Numbered from the stretch's first letter, positions 11,900 through 24,896 are shown. The stretch: 64,000 nt of DNA from Thysanoteuthis rhombus (GCA_963457665.1 OY735237.1:3190322-3254321); one strand, 5' to 3'. Numbers and translations are program-made. The notes: generated by a model not told the origin, from the letters alone.

Positions 11900-12960
11900 T
11901 TGCAGTGTCACTCTGAGGAAGCTTCTTCTTGACCCTTCTCTCTAGTTTCTCCTTTTGTTTCTGCTACTTGATCCTTGCTAGGCTATCTGTATCTGAACTT
12001 CATGAATGAGCTTCAATCTATTTGACTTTTGTTTCTGCCTTACTCTTGAGTTGGTCTAGGTTATTATGCTTTCTTTTTTTTCATGTGCATATTTTCTAGC
12101 CATGAATGAACTTTCTAATCAGTCCAAGAAACTGCATTTGAAGGACTGCAGATTTGCTTGTAAATTCGTTCTTCAATCTTGCTGCAAGACTTCCATTTAA
12201 GAGCTATCTGTTTTCAAAGAAATCCAGGAAGAGGTCATGGTATTCATACAACTTACCCCATTTGTGAAACAGCTCATGTAGATAATTTGCCATATGCAAT
12301 GATACTTTGAGGAATTTTTGCCTCATCTAAAAAGGTTTTGAACACTTTTGGATCACTTATGTCATCTTTATAGTACAGTTTGTTAACAACTGGCACAATA
12401 TTTCCTACAAGGCAGTCCTTCCCAAAAGTCCCATCCCTTGCAGTGTCATTCTGTATGCACTTGCAGTAGTGACAAGACAGTGCAAGTGACAGTTGAACTC
12501 ATTCAATGTTTTACTTGAGGACTTCGCATTTGCTTCAGTAGCATTATTCACACCTGCTCAATCAATGAGGGTATTAGCTATGTAGTCAATGATTGTGGTG
12601 CCAAGAAACTGGTACTCCTCCTGATGAAAATCAATATACGTTTCAGCCAAGTGATCTATGGATGAAGTGATATAGCAGTGGTAATCATCTGCTATGCCTC
12701 CTGTAAGTTTGTTGATAGCAACATCATATTCTACTTCTGTGGTTAAATGAATACTGTCGATGTGGAACTCTTCTTGAGTGGTAGCGTCAAATTGAAAATT
12801 AGATTTTTCATGTCAGTTTGAGATTCTGCATTTTTAGATCCATGATGATATCTCATTTGTATGCCATCTGCTCTACTGTTGTTCACCTTAATCCTCATGT
12901 TGGTGATGTAGATTTTTTCACCCCATCTTTGCTCTCTTCTCATCTTCTGTTTTACTTTTC
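11900..12960 (-). pseudogene. Broken copy of a repetitive protein family (LTTE / GGxADDY type)
   Basis: Reading leftward, about 12755-12480 gives LTTEVEYDVAINKL, then GGIADDYHCYITSSIDHLAE, then YIDFHQEEYQ, then TLNEFNCHLHC. From about 12435 it reads FGKDCLVGNIVPVVNKLYYK. I recognise this order of motifs from uncharacterised, multicopy proteins in cnidarian, molluscan and fish genomes; that is from memory and not checked. Several interruptions show it is not functional. It lies antisense inside the ZNF-2 intron. The family is probably carried by a mobile element, but its function is unknown to me. Confidence 0.6.
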
Positions 12961-14409
12961 AAATCCTCCAGCTTATCATGCAATTTGCTTATTTCATTTT
13001 CATGCATTATTATCGTAATTCCCCATATATAATCCACTACCATAGATAATCAAAATTTTGATCTGATCGTTTTTTTCAAAGTGTCGGATATTTTGTAGCA
13101 ATATTTTTCATTCTCTAATGTACACAAGTTATGAGTGAGCATAGCAATTCCATTGAAATGACATATATCTGTTCTCATGGGAGTTAGGATAAATAGAGAC
13201 ATGTATGAAAGAAATTGATAGCAGCATAACTGACTATAAGCAGAATGTAGGGTAGGGGGAGTCAATGAGTTAATTGAATGAATGAACAGATTTGTTTTAA
13301 TATTAAAAAAATCTTGTGCTCTTTTAACCCTTAGCATGCCATCAGGACGTGTATAATTCCTCTTAGCTAAATTCGCATACATTTTCTTTTTTTTGTCTTT
13401 TATATAAAAAAAGTGAAGCAAATATCACCACAAGTGCCTTCTCTTGATAGTTGTTTTTAAAAGTTAGATGAGTTATTTACCTTTTGTATATCTCTTTTTT
13501 TTGTTTGTGAAAACAGATTTATTTGATTCATAAACTGTCCAAGTGGTACATAGTAGATACCTGCACACTTATGAAATCAAGCTGATTACATGTTTGTAAA
13601 TATAAAGCTCAAACTTCATGAAATATTGATGTTATGAGAAAAAAAATGTGGTAAAGAGAGAGAGATTGGAGAAAAATTCAAATATAAAATTATTTGTATA
13701 AACTATCCAAATTGTCAAATGTTAGTGTTTGAAAATTTGCTTCACATGAAAACCATAAGCTACAGATTTATGCACAAATGCTGCTTTGTAGTTTGAACAG
13801 ATTTTAAAACTGTTTCATCTTCAGTTCTGTACAGTTTATTCATATGAAGTTTATCGTATATTTTTCACCAATCCTTCCTCTCAGCAGTGTTACAAAAATA
13901 CATTTGAAAATTTTTGTACATCTATTTAAAAATGTGCTGTAACAATGATTGCTATCCCATATATTTGTGTTTCTTTCTCCTTCATTTCTAACTGTATATT
14001 TTTCCATTATTTTTCACTATAGATGGAATATTCATTAGTTGTTCTTCCATTTGATTTATATACTTTTATGGGTTTAGTGTAAATACATTGGAAATTATGA
14101 CGATGAGAAAATAGTAGCATGAATTTTTGGATCAGGTCAAAAATTTCCCTAGCTTAAAGCATGGGAAAATCTAGCAACAGGCTGGGGATAAAAGATTTTT
14201 TCAAATGATTGAATATCTGTAAAAGTTTGATAAGGAGTCATGGTCTGTATAACAGAGTAGTGGTCCAAGTCTCAAAGAGTCATCCAAATAACAAGATGGC
14301 ACTACCATTTAGACTTTCACAACCTCCTGTCTGGAGAGCACTTCTGTGAACTAGATGGCCTCTCTCATTATTGTCAACCCTGCTCTTTTTTTTTGGGGGG
14401 GGGGTACTT

Positions 14410-14640
14410 CCCTTTGAAACATTACAGTCATAACTGCAAGAAAATAGCATTAAGTTGCTTGTAAAAAAAAAAAAAAAAGATATGGTGTACTAATAGAAGA
14501 TTTCTGAGCAGATGAAGCTGTGTTTATGTTTTCAATAAAAAAAATGTTGATTCCACCATTCATTGCCTTTATTTAATCTTTTAGAGCCAGATCTATGTAA
14601 TTTTTTGTGCATTTATCCCTTTAGTTTCTATCTACTTTTT
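14410..14640 (+). repeat. Dispersed repeat family R1, copy 2
   Basis: It shares 'ataactgcaagaaaatag', 'agaagatttctgagcagat', 'ttgattccaccat' and 'gtgcatttat' in order with the R1 copies at 6.3 and 54.8 kb. It is shorter than those copies. Confidence 0.5.
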
Positions 14641-14879
14641 AGGTCTTATTCAATTCATCAAACCTTTCTTCTTATTTGTAGAGCAGGATATTTAGCTTCT
14701 GTTTGTGCAATTTATTTTCATTTAGATGAATGAATATTTTTCTGTCATTTACGAAACCAGTTTTAGTCGACTTAATCAAAATGTTTTCTCAAAAGTCTGT
14801 TAGAGTAGTTTCCCTTTATTGATGAAAAAAGTTCTGCAAATAATCAAGTTCATGAAATCGGACAGACTACTGTACTTGT

Positions 14880-14960
14880 CAAGGTATGATGGTTAAGCGA
14901 TCTTATCTTCCAAGCTCTCAGCCAATGTAATGAGTTTGATTCTCACTGAGTGGTTCATTA
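14880..14960 (+). repeat. tRNA-like SINE fragment (weak)
   Basis: A box-A-like TGGTTAAGCG (about 14890) and a box-B-like AGTTTGATTCTC (about 14933) are spaced roughly as in tRNA-derived SINEs. Both boxes deviate from consensus. No tail or target-site duplication was defined. Confidence 0.35.
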
Positions 14961-15089
14961 TTGTAGCCGTGTGCCAGACTAAACAAAACTTGGTAAAATA
15001 AAACTACATGTATCTTTTGCAATCTAATCTGAGTTCATATAATGTTAAATGTCTCCATTGACATATTTTCCATTGCTTTTCATTCACAG

Positions 15090-15366
15090 ATGTTCTGACT
15101 GGGGAAAAAACGTTTTGTGGTGTATGTATAAATCATTTAACTTCAAGACTGTCGACCTTGCATCAAAAACTTAGAATCACATTTGGAAAGTATTCTCCAT
15201 TCTCTAAAGTAGCTGTTAAAATTACACATGCAAATAAGCACTGGAAATGGGCATCATCTTCTTCACTGAAAGCATATTTAGGGGAATACAAATGCAGACA
15301 CCGGACAAAAACTATCTTTGTGACGTTTGAGAATTTTTTTTACACAAGTCATATTTTGTGGATGAC
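15090..15366 (+). other. 5' part of ZNF-2 exon 2 with decayed fingers
   Basis: The exon probably starts after the CAG acceptor at 15087-15089. It reads D-V-L-T-G-E-K-T-F-C-G-V-C at the start, a clear finger remnant with its linker. Further decayed finger-like pieces follow. An in-frame TGA at 15328-15330 separates this from the open array. It is likely 5' UTR. Confidence 0.6.
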
Positions 15367-16311
15367 ATGCTAGGAAATATGGGGGAGAAACCATATTCCT
15401 GTGAAGTCTGTGGATTAGCATTTGCAAGCAATTCAGCTCTAATGCGCCACATGCGAACGCACACTGGAGAGAAACCATACTCTTGTGAAACGTGTGGATC
15501 TACCTTTGCTGAAAAGTCAAATCTGGTGCGTCATATTAGAACACACACTGGAGAGAAACCATATTCTTGTGAAGTTTGTGAATTCTCTTCTGTAGGTATG
15601 TCAACTTTGGTGCACCATATAAGGGCACACAATGGAGAGAAAGCATATTCTTGTGAAATTTGTGGATATTCATCCGGAAGTAAATCACATTTTGTGAATC
15701 ATTTGAGAACACACACAGGAGAAAAACCATATTCTTGTGAAATATGTGGATCTACTTTTGCTGAGAAGAGAAATTTGGTTGATCATATGAGAACACACAC
15801 TGGAGAGAAACCATATTCTTGTGAAATGTGTGGATCTACTTTTGCACAGAAGTCCCACTTAGTGAGGCATGAGAGAAGACACACTGGAGAGAGACCATAT
15901 TGTTGTGAGACGTGTGGATCTAGGTTTGCAGATGATTCAGATTTAAGGAAACATAAGAAAAAACACACGGGAGAGAAACCATATTTTTGTGAAACGTGTG
16001 GATTTTCTTCTGCATGCAAATCACATTTGGTAAAACATATACGAACTCACACTGGAGAGAAACCATTTTCTTGTGAAATGTGTGGATTTTCTTCTGCTTA
16101 CAAATCAAGTTTGGTGTTACATATGCAAAGACATACTGGAGAAAAACCATACGTGTGTGAAGTGTGTGCATCTACCTTTTCACAGAAGTCAAATTTGTCA
16201 CAACATATGAGAAAACATACTGGAGAGAAACCGTATTCTTGTGAAATGTGTGAATCTTCTTTCGCAAAAAGATCTACATTGGTGAATCATATGAGAACAC
16301 ACACTCGTTAG
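15367..16311 (+). CDS. ZNF-2: C2H2 zinc-finger protein, 11 fingers
   Basis: The frame is open from 15331, but its first ATG is at 15367 (M-L-G-N-M-G-E-K-P), giving 314 residues. A GTG at 15358 is not a plausible start in an animal. Eleven fingers run from C12 to H312 at a 28-residue pitch. Fingers 3, 4, 8 and 9 have Ser at the usual core-Phe position and an aromatic residue two places earlier (G-F/Y-S-S), the arrangement known from ZFY-type fingers. Helix positions -1, 2, 3 and 6 read SSAR, ESNR, GSTH, SSHN, ERND, QSHR, DSDK, CSHK, YSSL, QSNQ and KSTN. It is the most divergent of the four paralogs (A-for-S after the core Phe, E-T-C or E-M-C knuckles). The array ends two residues after finger 11, where the linker GAG reads TAG. 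It has almost no leader. DNA binding is inferred; targets are unknown. Confidence 0.88.
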   Translation: MLGNMGEKPYSCEVCGLAFASNSALMRHMRTHTGEKPYSCETCGSTFAEKSNLVRHIRTHTGEKPYSCEVCEFSSVGMSTLVHHIRAHNGEKAYSCEICGYSSGSKSHFVNHLRTHTGEKPYSCEICGSTFAEKRNLVDHMRTHTGEKPYSCEMCGSTFAQKSHLVRHERRHTGERPYCCETCGSRFADDSDLRKHKKKHTGEKPYFCETCGFSSACKSHLVKHIRTHTGEKPFSCEMCGFSSAYKSSLVLHMQRHTGEKPYVCEVCASTFSQKSNLSQHMRKHTGEKPYSCEMCESSFAKRSTLVNHMRTHTR

Positions 16312-16720
16312 AAACCATAAACTTATAAAACTTGTGGATCATCTTTCACTCAAAAGTCAGGTTCGCTACATCTTAAGCAGAAACACTTGTAAGAAACCAC
16401 ATTCTTGTCAAGATTACAGATCACATATTTGCGAAAATCAAGTTTAGTGCAACGTGACAATGCATAGTGGACAGAAACCAAATTCTGGCAAAACTTGCGG
16501 ATCTTCCTCTGAGTCAAGTTTGATGCAACATATAACAACGCACTCTGTGAAAGAACTCTATTCTTGTGAAACGTGGATCTTTTTGTGCACCATAATGCAA
16601 AGACACTTGAAGAAAGAACTTATTCTTGAATAAATTGAAGGGTTATATTTGTGGGGGAAAAAAAACTGGTTTAATCCACCATATACAAACACTCACTGGA
16701 GGAGACCAATATTGGATTTT
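16312..16720 (+). pseudogene. Decayed fingers downstream of the ZNF-2 stop
   Basis: Right after the stop the sequence reads T-C-G-S-S-F-T-Q-K-S-G, a legible finger. At least three or four more degraded 84-bp units follow, with 'cttgtgaaacgtgg' knuckles and 'caacatat' helix ends. They fade by about 16710. The ancestral array was therefore longer. Confidence 0.75.
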
Positions 16721-17013
16721 GTCTTTTTGTTTGACTGCTAACATGGTTGATATCAAGAAGAAATTTCCTCATCATATAAGACGTGTCTCTGTTGAGACCA
16801 GATGGCCCCTTGTTGCCAAAGACTATTTCTACTTAAACCCCACAAACCCTGAAAATCTGCAACCTGAATCATTCATTGAGAGGTTTTAGAAAAATGCAAC
16901 ACAATTTAATGGACCAAAATTAATTTTTACTATTCACAATAATGAAATATAAACGTATTAAATGATATGAAAATTAGCAAAGTGATTTATGACTTGATAA
17001 TTGAATATTTAGA

Positions 17014-17016
<3 letters not shown>

Positions 17017-17066
<50 letters not shown>
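17017..17066. repeat. (TA)25 microsatellite
   Basis: A pure run of 50 bases of alternating T and A. Confidence 0.97.
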
Positions 17067-17068
<2 letters not shown>

Positions 17069-17542
17069 ATATATTTTTCCTTTTATCTTTATTGGTAAGT
17101 AATTTACTTGACACTTTTCCTGAAAATCCCATATACTGCTGATTGCTTGATAAAAACAAACATATGTATAATTTTCTCAGTTTTTTATGTTCTACACATT
17201 TTCATTCAGAAAATAATTTAAAATCTGTTCCTATATATACAGGCATCTCACCTGTCAGAGAGATTTACAAATTGTCTAGGAGTTTTGGAGATTTTCAAAA
17301 TCGTCCAAAATGTTAGGGAATTTTGTATATTGTTGGAAAAATCATCCCTCTTTTATATCCAACTGTCAAATCCTTCACATATATAAATTTTGAAAAAAAA
17401 ATTTTTTTTCATCGAATAAAACTGAAAAATTTTTTACATTTCCCTAACAATCTCATTGTGACCAGTGAGAGAGCTTCTCAACAATATTATGGAATGCACA
17501 TTAGTTCAATGCACTTCAGGTTTTCAATTCTAGTAATTTTGG

Positions 17543-17543
<1 letters not shown>

Positions 17544-17584
<41 letters not shown>
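17544..17584. repeat. (TA)n microsatellite
   Basis: A pure alternating TA run of about 41 bases. Confidence 0.96.
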
Positions 17585-17587
<3 letters not shown>

Positions 17588-17713
17588 TTCATATATATTT
17601 CAACACATCTGGATTTTGGCACATGTTTTGGACTTTTAGAAAAGCCTTTCGTAGCTTTGCTTTTTGCTGTCAAGTATATTTTTCAGAATCACTGGTTGTT
17701 GATATTTTTTATG

Positions 17714-17718
<5 letters not shown>

Positions 17719-17752
<34 letters not shown>
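17719..17752. repeat. (TA)n microsatellite
   Basis: A pure alternating TA run of about 34 bases, only 135 bp from the previous tract. Confidence 0.96.
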
Positions 17753-17755
<3 letters not shown>

Positions 17756-20602
17756 AATATAAAGAAGACTAGGGGTAACTGTATGGGGAGTAGAAAGCCA
17801 TCAATTTTCCTTTTGTTGATTTATCTATTGTTAGGGAAATTTGGAAAATGTCAAATTTGAACAAGCAAATTGATGAGAACCCTGTTGAAAATTAACAAAA
17901 AATGTAAGTCCAACTGACATGATGATACTTGCTTTGTTACTGCAAATAATATTTCTTATACATTTTTTTATTGATTCATTTTTAGTAGATGAAGTATTAG
18001 AAAATTTTTAGATAATGATGATTTATGACTTTTTAAAACTTTTATTCTAGGTTTGAGCGATTTGGTAAATAATACACATCCAGATATTGTCGGTTGAAAA
18101 CCGACATACATTATATATCCCAGTATTTTCATATGCCCAATTGCAAGTCAAATTTAGGTGAGATTTCACAAAAACTTTTATCAAAATCAAAATTGATAAA
18201 AGATAGGCATATCTCTAGGAATTCTGCTTTTTCGATTATAAGAAGAACATAGAATACTCTGAATATCAGAAACAAAAGATAAACATGTTAATAGAAAAAA
18301 AGAATAGTTTTCTAGTGAGGTAGACATTTGAAAGAACTGTGTAGGAGAGGAGGTTGGGTTTGGTAGTGTGTATGCATAGAGGAAGAGTGGGGCTGGGATT
18401 ATGGGGACAGACAATGAAAAAATATAGCTCCAGAATAGCTAAATCGGCATGATTGTAGCTACATTGGTGTAAACAGAATTGTTCAGTCTTAAACCATGCT
18501 TGAAAATATATTGGTATTTTGAATAAAGTTGACAGACCGCCAAGCCCTACTACATCCTAATTACGTTAATTGCTTTTTTTATTCAATCAGCCAAAAAATT
18601 ATAAGCTACTAATAGAATTAAGATGAAAGTGGAAAGTAGTCATAAATATTTGAAATGATGATATTTCTCACATTTTTCCACAATGAAACGGACTTTTCTT
18701 TTTCTGATAGATAGAAACTGAGGCAAAACTAGGAAAATAACTGATCCAAATCATTTTTTCAGTCAGGTTTGTTTGAAGAACGATAGTGTATCTATTGAAT
18801 TCATTGAAGTTTAAGAAACGCTGGTGTTTATTGATATTTTGAAATGATTTATTGTAATCTAAAGGAAAGATATAAGTAAATATAAAAGTTTGCTTGGTTT
18901 TACATGTATATAAAAGCTGATGAAGTGCAAGAGAGGATATAAATTATAATTGTTCATTAAAAAAACATACTATGTAAATACCATAGATACATATTATCCT
19001 TGGTTGTAGCCAAATTGTATATTTTTTATATTTCACTGATTAAATCCACAATGATAGAGTGAAATAGGTTAAATCTTAAAATGGAGAATGTTATGTTTAA
19101 TACATATTCTTCCAATGAATCCCTTTCCTGAAACTTTTTTTTTTCCTGAAAAATATGTTGTTTTTTAAAAAAATCCTATTATGTATTTGTTTTTCTATTT
19201 TATTTTTTTAAATTGTTGGGGAATAAAAGCAATGTTACCGATTTAAATGTTTTTTGTTTTGTTTTTTTGTTTTCCCAGTTCAGTGCTGCCAATTAAGATG
19301 TTCTATTTTATTTTTTCATTTTTCAAATTTGAGAGTAATCTCCAGAATTGAAAAAATCCTGTTTGATTTAGCAACACTGAATAAAAGAGTAAAGATGACC
19401 ATGCAAAAGATTTTTATGGTGAGGCATAGCGTACAAACGCTTAAGAAAAAAAATTTCCCTGACTTACAACAGTTCTGTGATACGACCTTCCAGTCAGAGA
19501 CTACCTATATATATATATAAGCCAGGGACTACATAAATGTGTGGATATAAACAGAAAAAACATGTTCTTTACAAAATGTTTTCTCACATAGCACAATACG
19601 GTGTTGTACTAACTTGCAGGTAGTGTGATCAAATCTTGGCATGGCTGTAACGCACACAATCCTGGGCACACGTGGACAGGTCAACAAGTCTGCACAGATT
19701 TTGTGTCACCGTTATTAGGATATTTGAATGCAGAAGTTTGGGTTCAAGATTCTGATAATATGAAATTTATAAAACAGTTTGTTTCCACCTAAATGATTTT
19801 TTTTTTTTTTTGATGTAGTTAAGCATTATAGTTTATAATGTGAATAAAAATTACAAAACTTCCTGAAGGTTTAAAAAAAAAAATTGTAATCTAATATTTT
19901 TGGATAAGTCAAAAACTTAATCTAGATAAATTTTCAAAGAGCAGCTTTGTTGATATCAGTCTAAATTACATTTGTTAAACTGAATCGTAACCATAAAAAG
20001 AAACATTTTTAACAATGAATATCAACTTAGCATTGAAAATAAATAAGTTCATAAAAAAGGTAAATTTAATTGAATGTTTAACCAAACCCACTATGCTTAT
20101 AGATTTTTTATTAGATAAATTGAAAGAAAATCGGCCAGATTAAAGTAATCCAGCTGATCTGCTTTTTGCCCACCCCTTCTGGACCATTAGCCAGGCTTGT
20201 TCTTTTTTGTATACTCTCTCAGGATTGCCAGCTAGGCTTGTCAAAGCCATCCTTTCCCCGTCAGTGAAGGAGTATATATAAATATGAAAAATACAAGTAT
20301 CAGCCAAGAAATCTAACCGTACTTTTTATGTTTGCGTCTGTTTGACAGTAGTTAGAATGCTCAACTTTCATCAAATCTGTGTGCAATCATGAAGATTTTA
20401 AAGAATCTCTTTTCACACATACCAACAGGCAACCAAATTCATATATACAAATAGTTGTTGCGTATTTGTTGGAAATACATAGTGGTCCATATTTTAGAAA
20501 AGGATTAAGGTAATTAACATTAATTCAATAAAACAAGAGCTTATGATAATTGATAATGGGTTACAGTTGTAGTGTAACTCATATAATAAAATTATTAATG
20601 GT

Positions 20603-20629
20603 TATATATATATATATATATATATATAT
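20603..20629. repeat. (TA)n microsatellite
   Basis: A pure alternating TA run of about 27 bases. Confidence 0.95.
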
Positions 20630-21013
20630 GGACCTAAAAGTAATAAAACAAAGCTTATTATCAAAATCATAGCTTGAAGGGATGTAGTGTTTAATCAATT
20701 CTGATAGGGAATCACAATTATATAGCTGTTTTGTTTTCAAATCCCCAAAACGGTTACATGGTTAACAAGTGATGATCCCAACAAAAAATTCACGTACAGT
20801 ACTATATCTATTTAAAACATAAAATGCTTTGAAAATTTTACTTTAATTGCATCATGATACTTGCAAATAAAATACTGAAATGATATGAATTTAAAAAAAA
20901 AAATGTATATCTTTCATGTTCAGAGCTATAGACTTATATATATTTAAAAAATTGAAATGATTTGTAGTATGAAATAACATTCATATACAGTGTTTGAAGC
21001 TAAAAAGCTTTCC

Positions 21014-21017
<4 letters not shown>

Positions 21018-21062
<45 letters not shown>
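21018..21062. repeat. (TA)n microsatellite
   Basis: A pure alternating TA run of about 45 bases. Confidence 0.96.
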
Positions 21063-21068
<6 letters not shown>

Positions 21069-22129
21069 TAAGATAATCATTGATTTAGTGTTGAATATAT
21101 GAATCACAGAAACAATTATATTCACATGAAATGCTGTAATTTGCATTCAAGAGTAAATCTTGAAAATTAAAACTTCCCTAAATAGAAAGATCAAACATAT
21201 TCTTTTGCAGAGCATATATATACCATTGAAGGGGTAGTTAACATCTAAAGATAATCAAGAAAACACACCCTACAGAGGAGCTATATTCTTGCTGTTTTCT
21301 AGGTTGATTCCAACTTGGCAAATTACACCATGGTGCAATTTTGTCTTTGTTTATGTAAAAAAAGCCAACCAGAATTAAGCTTGCTATACAAACAGCCCCC
21401 TTTCTTTTTAGTTTAAATTCACTTTAAGGGAACTCATCACCTGGGAATCTAAGATCTACTAAAAAAAATGTAATTTGACATCCCACATAAATGGGCCAAA
21501 AAAAATCTTTTAAAAAAGAAAAAAAAATTTTGTGTCTATTATATTCTGAATGAGAGAAAAAAAGGCTACAAAAATCGGATGAAGAGAAAATCCTGAGATT
21601 TAAAATGGCCACCATCCACCCCAAAGGCAATAATAGTCACTGTGTTGAAATTTGGTGTGTGCAGTGTTGAGTTTCAAGCTATTTCTTAAGAAAGCTGCTA
21701 TTAATCGGCACAGGAAAAAGTCTAATGTGCTGTCCCTTAGAAGTCACTATCCAAATGAAAAGTTGTTTGTGATCTGTTTCTGATTGGGGATAAACAATGC
21801 AAGTCAAGACATTTTAGAGTAAAATTTGTTATGTAGCTAATATATGATAATTTAAGGGTGTGGATTCAAAATCTGAAGTTTGATTTTCATCATTCTTTTT
21901 TGGTTCATTCAAAATCAGAACCAAAATTACATTTGCCAAAGACTAAGAGTGATAATGTAACTCAAGAATTATACAATATGACCCATGAAATTTTCTGAGT
22001 ACTGAGGACACCCTTGGGCAAGTTAGTTCTCAAAAGAAATTTTTATCATAAAAGTGGTGAAGTTATTTCTGGAAAATCTTGTTTAAAAACCTTTTAAAGA
22101 ATTTTTAAAAAAATGAGAAGTGTTCTATG

Positions 22130-22617
22130 TATAAGTATGTATCCCCTTTGCTCTAGAGCCCCTAAATAAGATCAGATGAAACAAATAACCTTCATGTTTC
22201 ATATAATTAGTTGAATAATGTCCAGTGTGCAATCTGAATGTCCCATGATCTCAGTATATATGCACCTGCTTTCAAAGACCCAAGAATCTGCAACACTACA
22301 AAACAATGGATAACAACAAGCAAGCCAACATCATGAATAGCAGGGAATTCTCCAAAAAGGACAGAGACAAAGTTGTGGAGAAATGTAGATCGGGATTGGG
22401 TCATAGGAGAAAATCCCTAAGTTGGAGCATTATAAAATTCATTTTAAATCATTATCAGAAAATGGAAACATTGTGGTACCATAACAAACCAGCCTAGAGA
22501 CGGCTACTCCCCAAAACTGGCAGATCCAGCAAGGTGATCAATCAGAGAGGCAACAAATTGACCAAAGATAGCCCTAAAAGGTCTGCAAAGTCCCTCTGTG
22601 GTGATTTGTGTAACTTT
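22130..22617 (+). mobile_element. Tc1-like transposon fragment, 5' UTR and start of transposase
   Basis: The segment runs from 'atgtatcccctttgctct' through 'gatctcagtatatatgcacc' and 'caacactac' into a transposase start. The reading is S-R-E-F-S-K-K-D-R-D-K-V-V-E-K, then a G-L-G-H motif, then a decayed helix-turn-helix region. The later part 'aatcagagaggcaacaaa' matches the same transposase further in. This order is what I remember for a Tc1 lineage common in teleosts and lampreys. Only the 5' third is present, and the reading frame is interrupted after W-Y-H-N-K-P-A. Confidence 0.8.
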
Positions 22618-22641
22618 TCATTAAACTACTTTAAGTATTAA

Positions 22642-22840
22642 ACTACAGTGTCATACAAAAGTATTCAACCTTTTGGCATTCTTTCTATTTTGTTGCATTA
22701 CAACTCATAATGAGAATGGATTTCTAAAAGAAATTGTTGTTGGCCTACTCAAAATAATCCAAATTGGTGAAAGGAATTATTTTTTAGATTTGAAAGAGTA
22801 AAAATTGAAAAAAAATTTTGTGTGTCCAATTATCTACTCT
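22642..22840 (+). mobile_element. Tc1-like left terminal region, displaced
   Basis: It begins TACAGTGTCATACAAAAGTA, a Tc1-family terminal repeat start, followed by 'ctattttgttgcattacaac' and 'aatccaaattggtgaa'. In the family as I recall it, this left end precedes the piece found at 22130-22617. Here it follows it, in the same orientation. It is either a rearranged copy or the truncated start of a second insertion. Confidence 0.75.
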
Positions 22841-24858
22841 ACTGCACACCACAGGACTTCAATAGATTTGCCAAGCCTTTAGATGATATTGATTGTTGTT
22901 TTTACAAAGTGCAAACAGCATTCTGATTTGTCTTTGGCTTGGAACACACTTTTGTCCACACTTTCTGACATGCTGAGGAGACAAATTTTTGCAGTATTTC
23001 AGTTTCTTCTCAATGATGAATACATTTCTCCTTGATATTCCCACTTTTTTGCTATTTAACTTAAGTATCTTTCAGATAAGCTTTCAATTGGCCCCTTTTC
23101 CTTGGGCTCAAATCTTCACCAAATTCCAAGATGACAATATTGAACAAACATGCATGGTAATCACAATTACAAGAGTAACAGCTTTGATTTGAGACCTGTT
23201 TCTATCAATGAGATTACATGGAAACAAGGTAAGTACCGGCATATCTGAAAAGGGCCTCTTCCAAATCAGCATGCCAAGTTGGCTGGAGGTCACATGAGGT
23301 CAACTATGGTTTAAATTCTCCTTGTACAAAATATTGAAATGAATGCAGAGTCCCAAATGCATAAGAACATGTACTACTGTTTACATATTTATAGTTTGAA
23401 TAGGGTTTAAAGATGAAATGAGTCAATTTTGAAAAAAGTGCACCATAATTTTGACAGTTTTTTAGATGTGAGAAACCTTGATTAGTAAAGAGATCTTATC
23501 ATATTAGCTGTGTCCTTGGCAACAGAACAAATGTAAGAGTCCCATTTCAAATCAGGTGTGAATTTGAAACCCAGAAGTTTATATCCTTCAATTAAAGCCA
23601 TTCATATAGATAGTTGGAAAGTCAGGTTTTACACCTGTATAATTATATGATTTTTCATTCCTCTCTGATACAGGATCTGATTTATTTTTATTCATTTTTT
23701 TTTTTTGATACAGTAGTAAGGGATTTTTACGCACAAAAACAGTTTCAACAAATCTTGATGCATAATTCCAATGAGTTGCTGACAATTTTGGAAGTTTTTC
23801 CCCAGTCATTTCTCAATTTAGAGGATGTCTTTTTTTTTTTCTGTAGATTTACTGAAAAAGTTGACAATCCATTCACGGTCATGAAAGATACTTTGCATTG
23901 ACTTATTTTTGACACCGCTTGTGGTAAAAGTAAATTTAGTCTGTTGGTAAAACTTAGTATAAATAGAGCAGTTGGATAAATTTCCCCAACTCTTGACAGC
24001 ATCATCATCATCATAGATCTGAGCAACTATTTTGCTCTCACATTCATATTTTTGCCCAAGATTTGTAGCAGATGTATAAAATATTTCTGCTGTCCTATCT
24101 GAAGAGATGTATTCAAACCCTGAGGACCATTCATATACGTACCTTGTTGGGTTTGCAAATTAGAGACATTACTAATTCCAGTGAATTACTGATGGAAATT
24201 CTAAATATGGGATTTTAGGGGGTTTTTTGGGGGGTTTTTTAGGTGGCATTGACAGGACCTTTTGTGATCACTGATTGCCGTTAGATGTACGCTTTTTAGA
24301 AATTTCTTGTTGCCCACTTGGCAACATTCAGCGTATCATTCATTGTTATCCTCTTCTTACATGCTTTTAGAGAAAACATCGTAAAATCAGAGATGTCACC
24401 ACGATTTCCTTAAGGAAGGGTTGGATAAATCATCTGGCACCCATTTAGTGGTGGGTTGACCATGGGCGTACACCTGAACTGGCGTAAAAAATTGTCAACA
24501 TTTAACTAGGGACAACAAACAAAAATGTTTGTGTGGGAATTGTTTCAGTTTCAGGGAGTTGTCAGGTCGGGTTGGGGATTCAAATTACTAAGGAGGACAT
24601 ATGATGGAGCAGAGAGAATGTACAGATATAGTATTTGAAGGTTGGGGTTAAAAAAAGGGAGGGATGACTATATAAAGTCAAGAGAGAAAAAGACCTTAGT
24701 GTGAGAGAAACAATAAACAGACATAGAATGTAAAAGAAGAGAAATTTACAAATATTTAATATAAGGCCTCATCTGCCTGTTGATTGACGTTGAATTCTAA
24801 TAATAAAAAACAAAAGCAAAACAAAACATTAAAAGAGTACTAAGAACATTCAATTGCA

Positions 24859-24865
24859 CTCTCTC

Positions 24866-24896
<31 letters not shown>

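Larger units (their letters stand above)
9347..15089 (+). other. Presumed intron 1 of ZNF-2
   Basis: The intron starts with GTAAGTATTTAAAGC and ends with a TTTTCATTCACAG acceptor. A conserved block (about 9415-9600) just inside the donor is also found after copies B and D. The intron carries an antisense fragment of a repetitive protein family (11900-12960), an R1 repeat copy (14410-14640), a tRNA-like SINE (about 14885-14955), G/T and A homopolymers near 14390 and 14465, and otherwise unique AT-rich DNA. Confidence 0.6.

Noticed and set aside
15358-15366. GTG at 15358 as start of ZNF-2
   Set aside because: Animal mRNAs rarely start at GTG. The first in-frame ATG is at 15367, and nothing essential is lost by using it.
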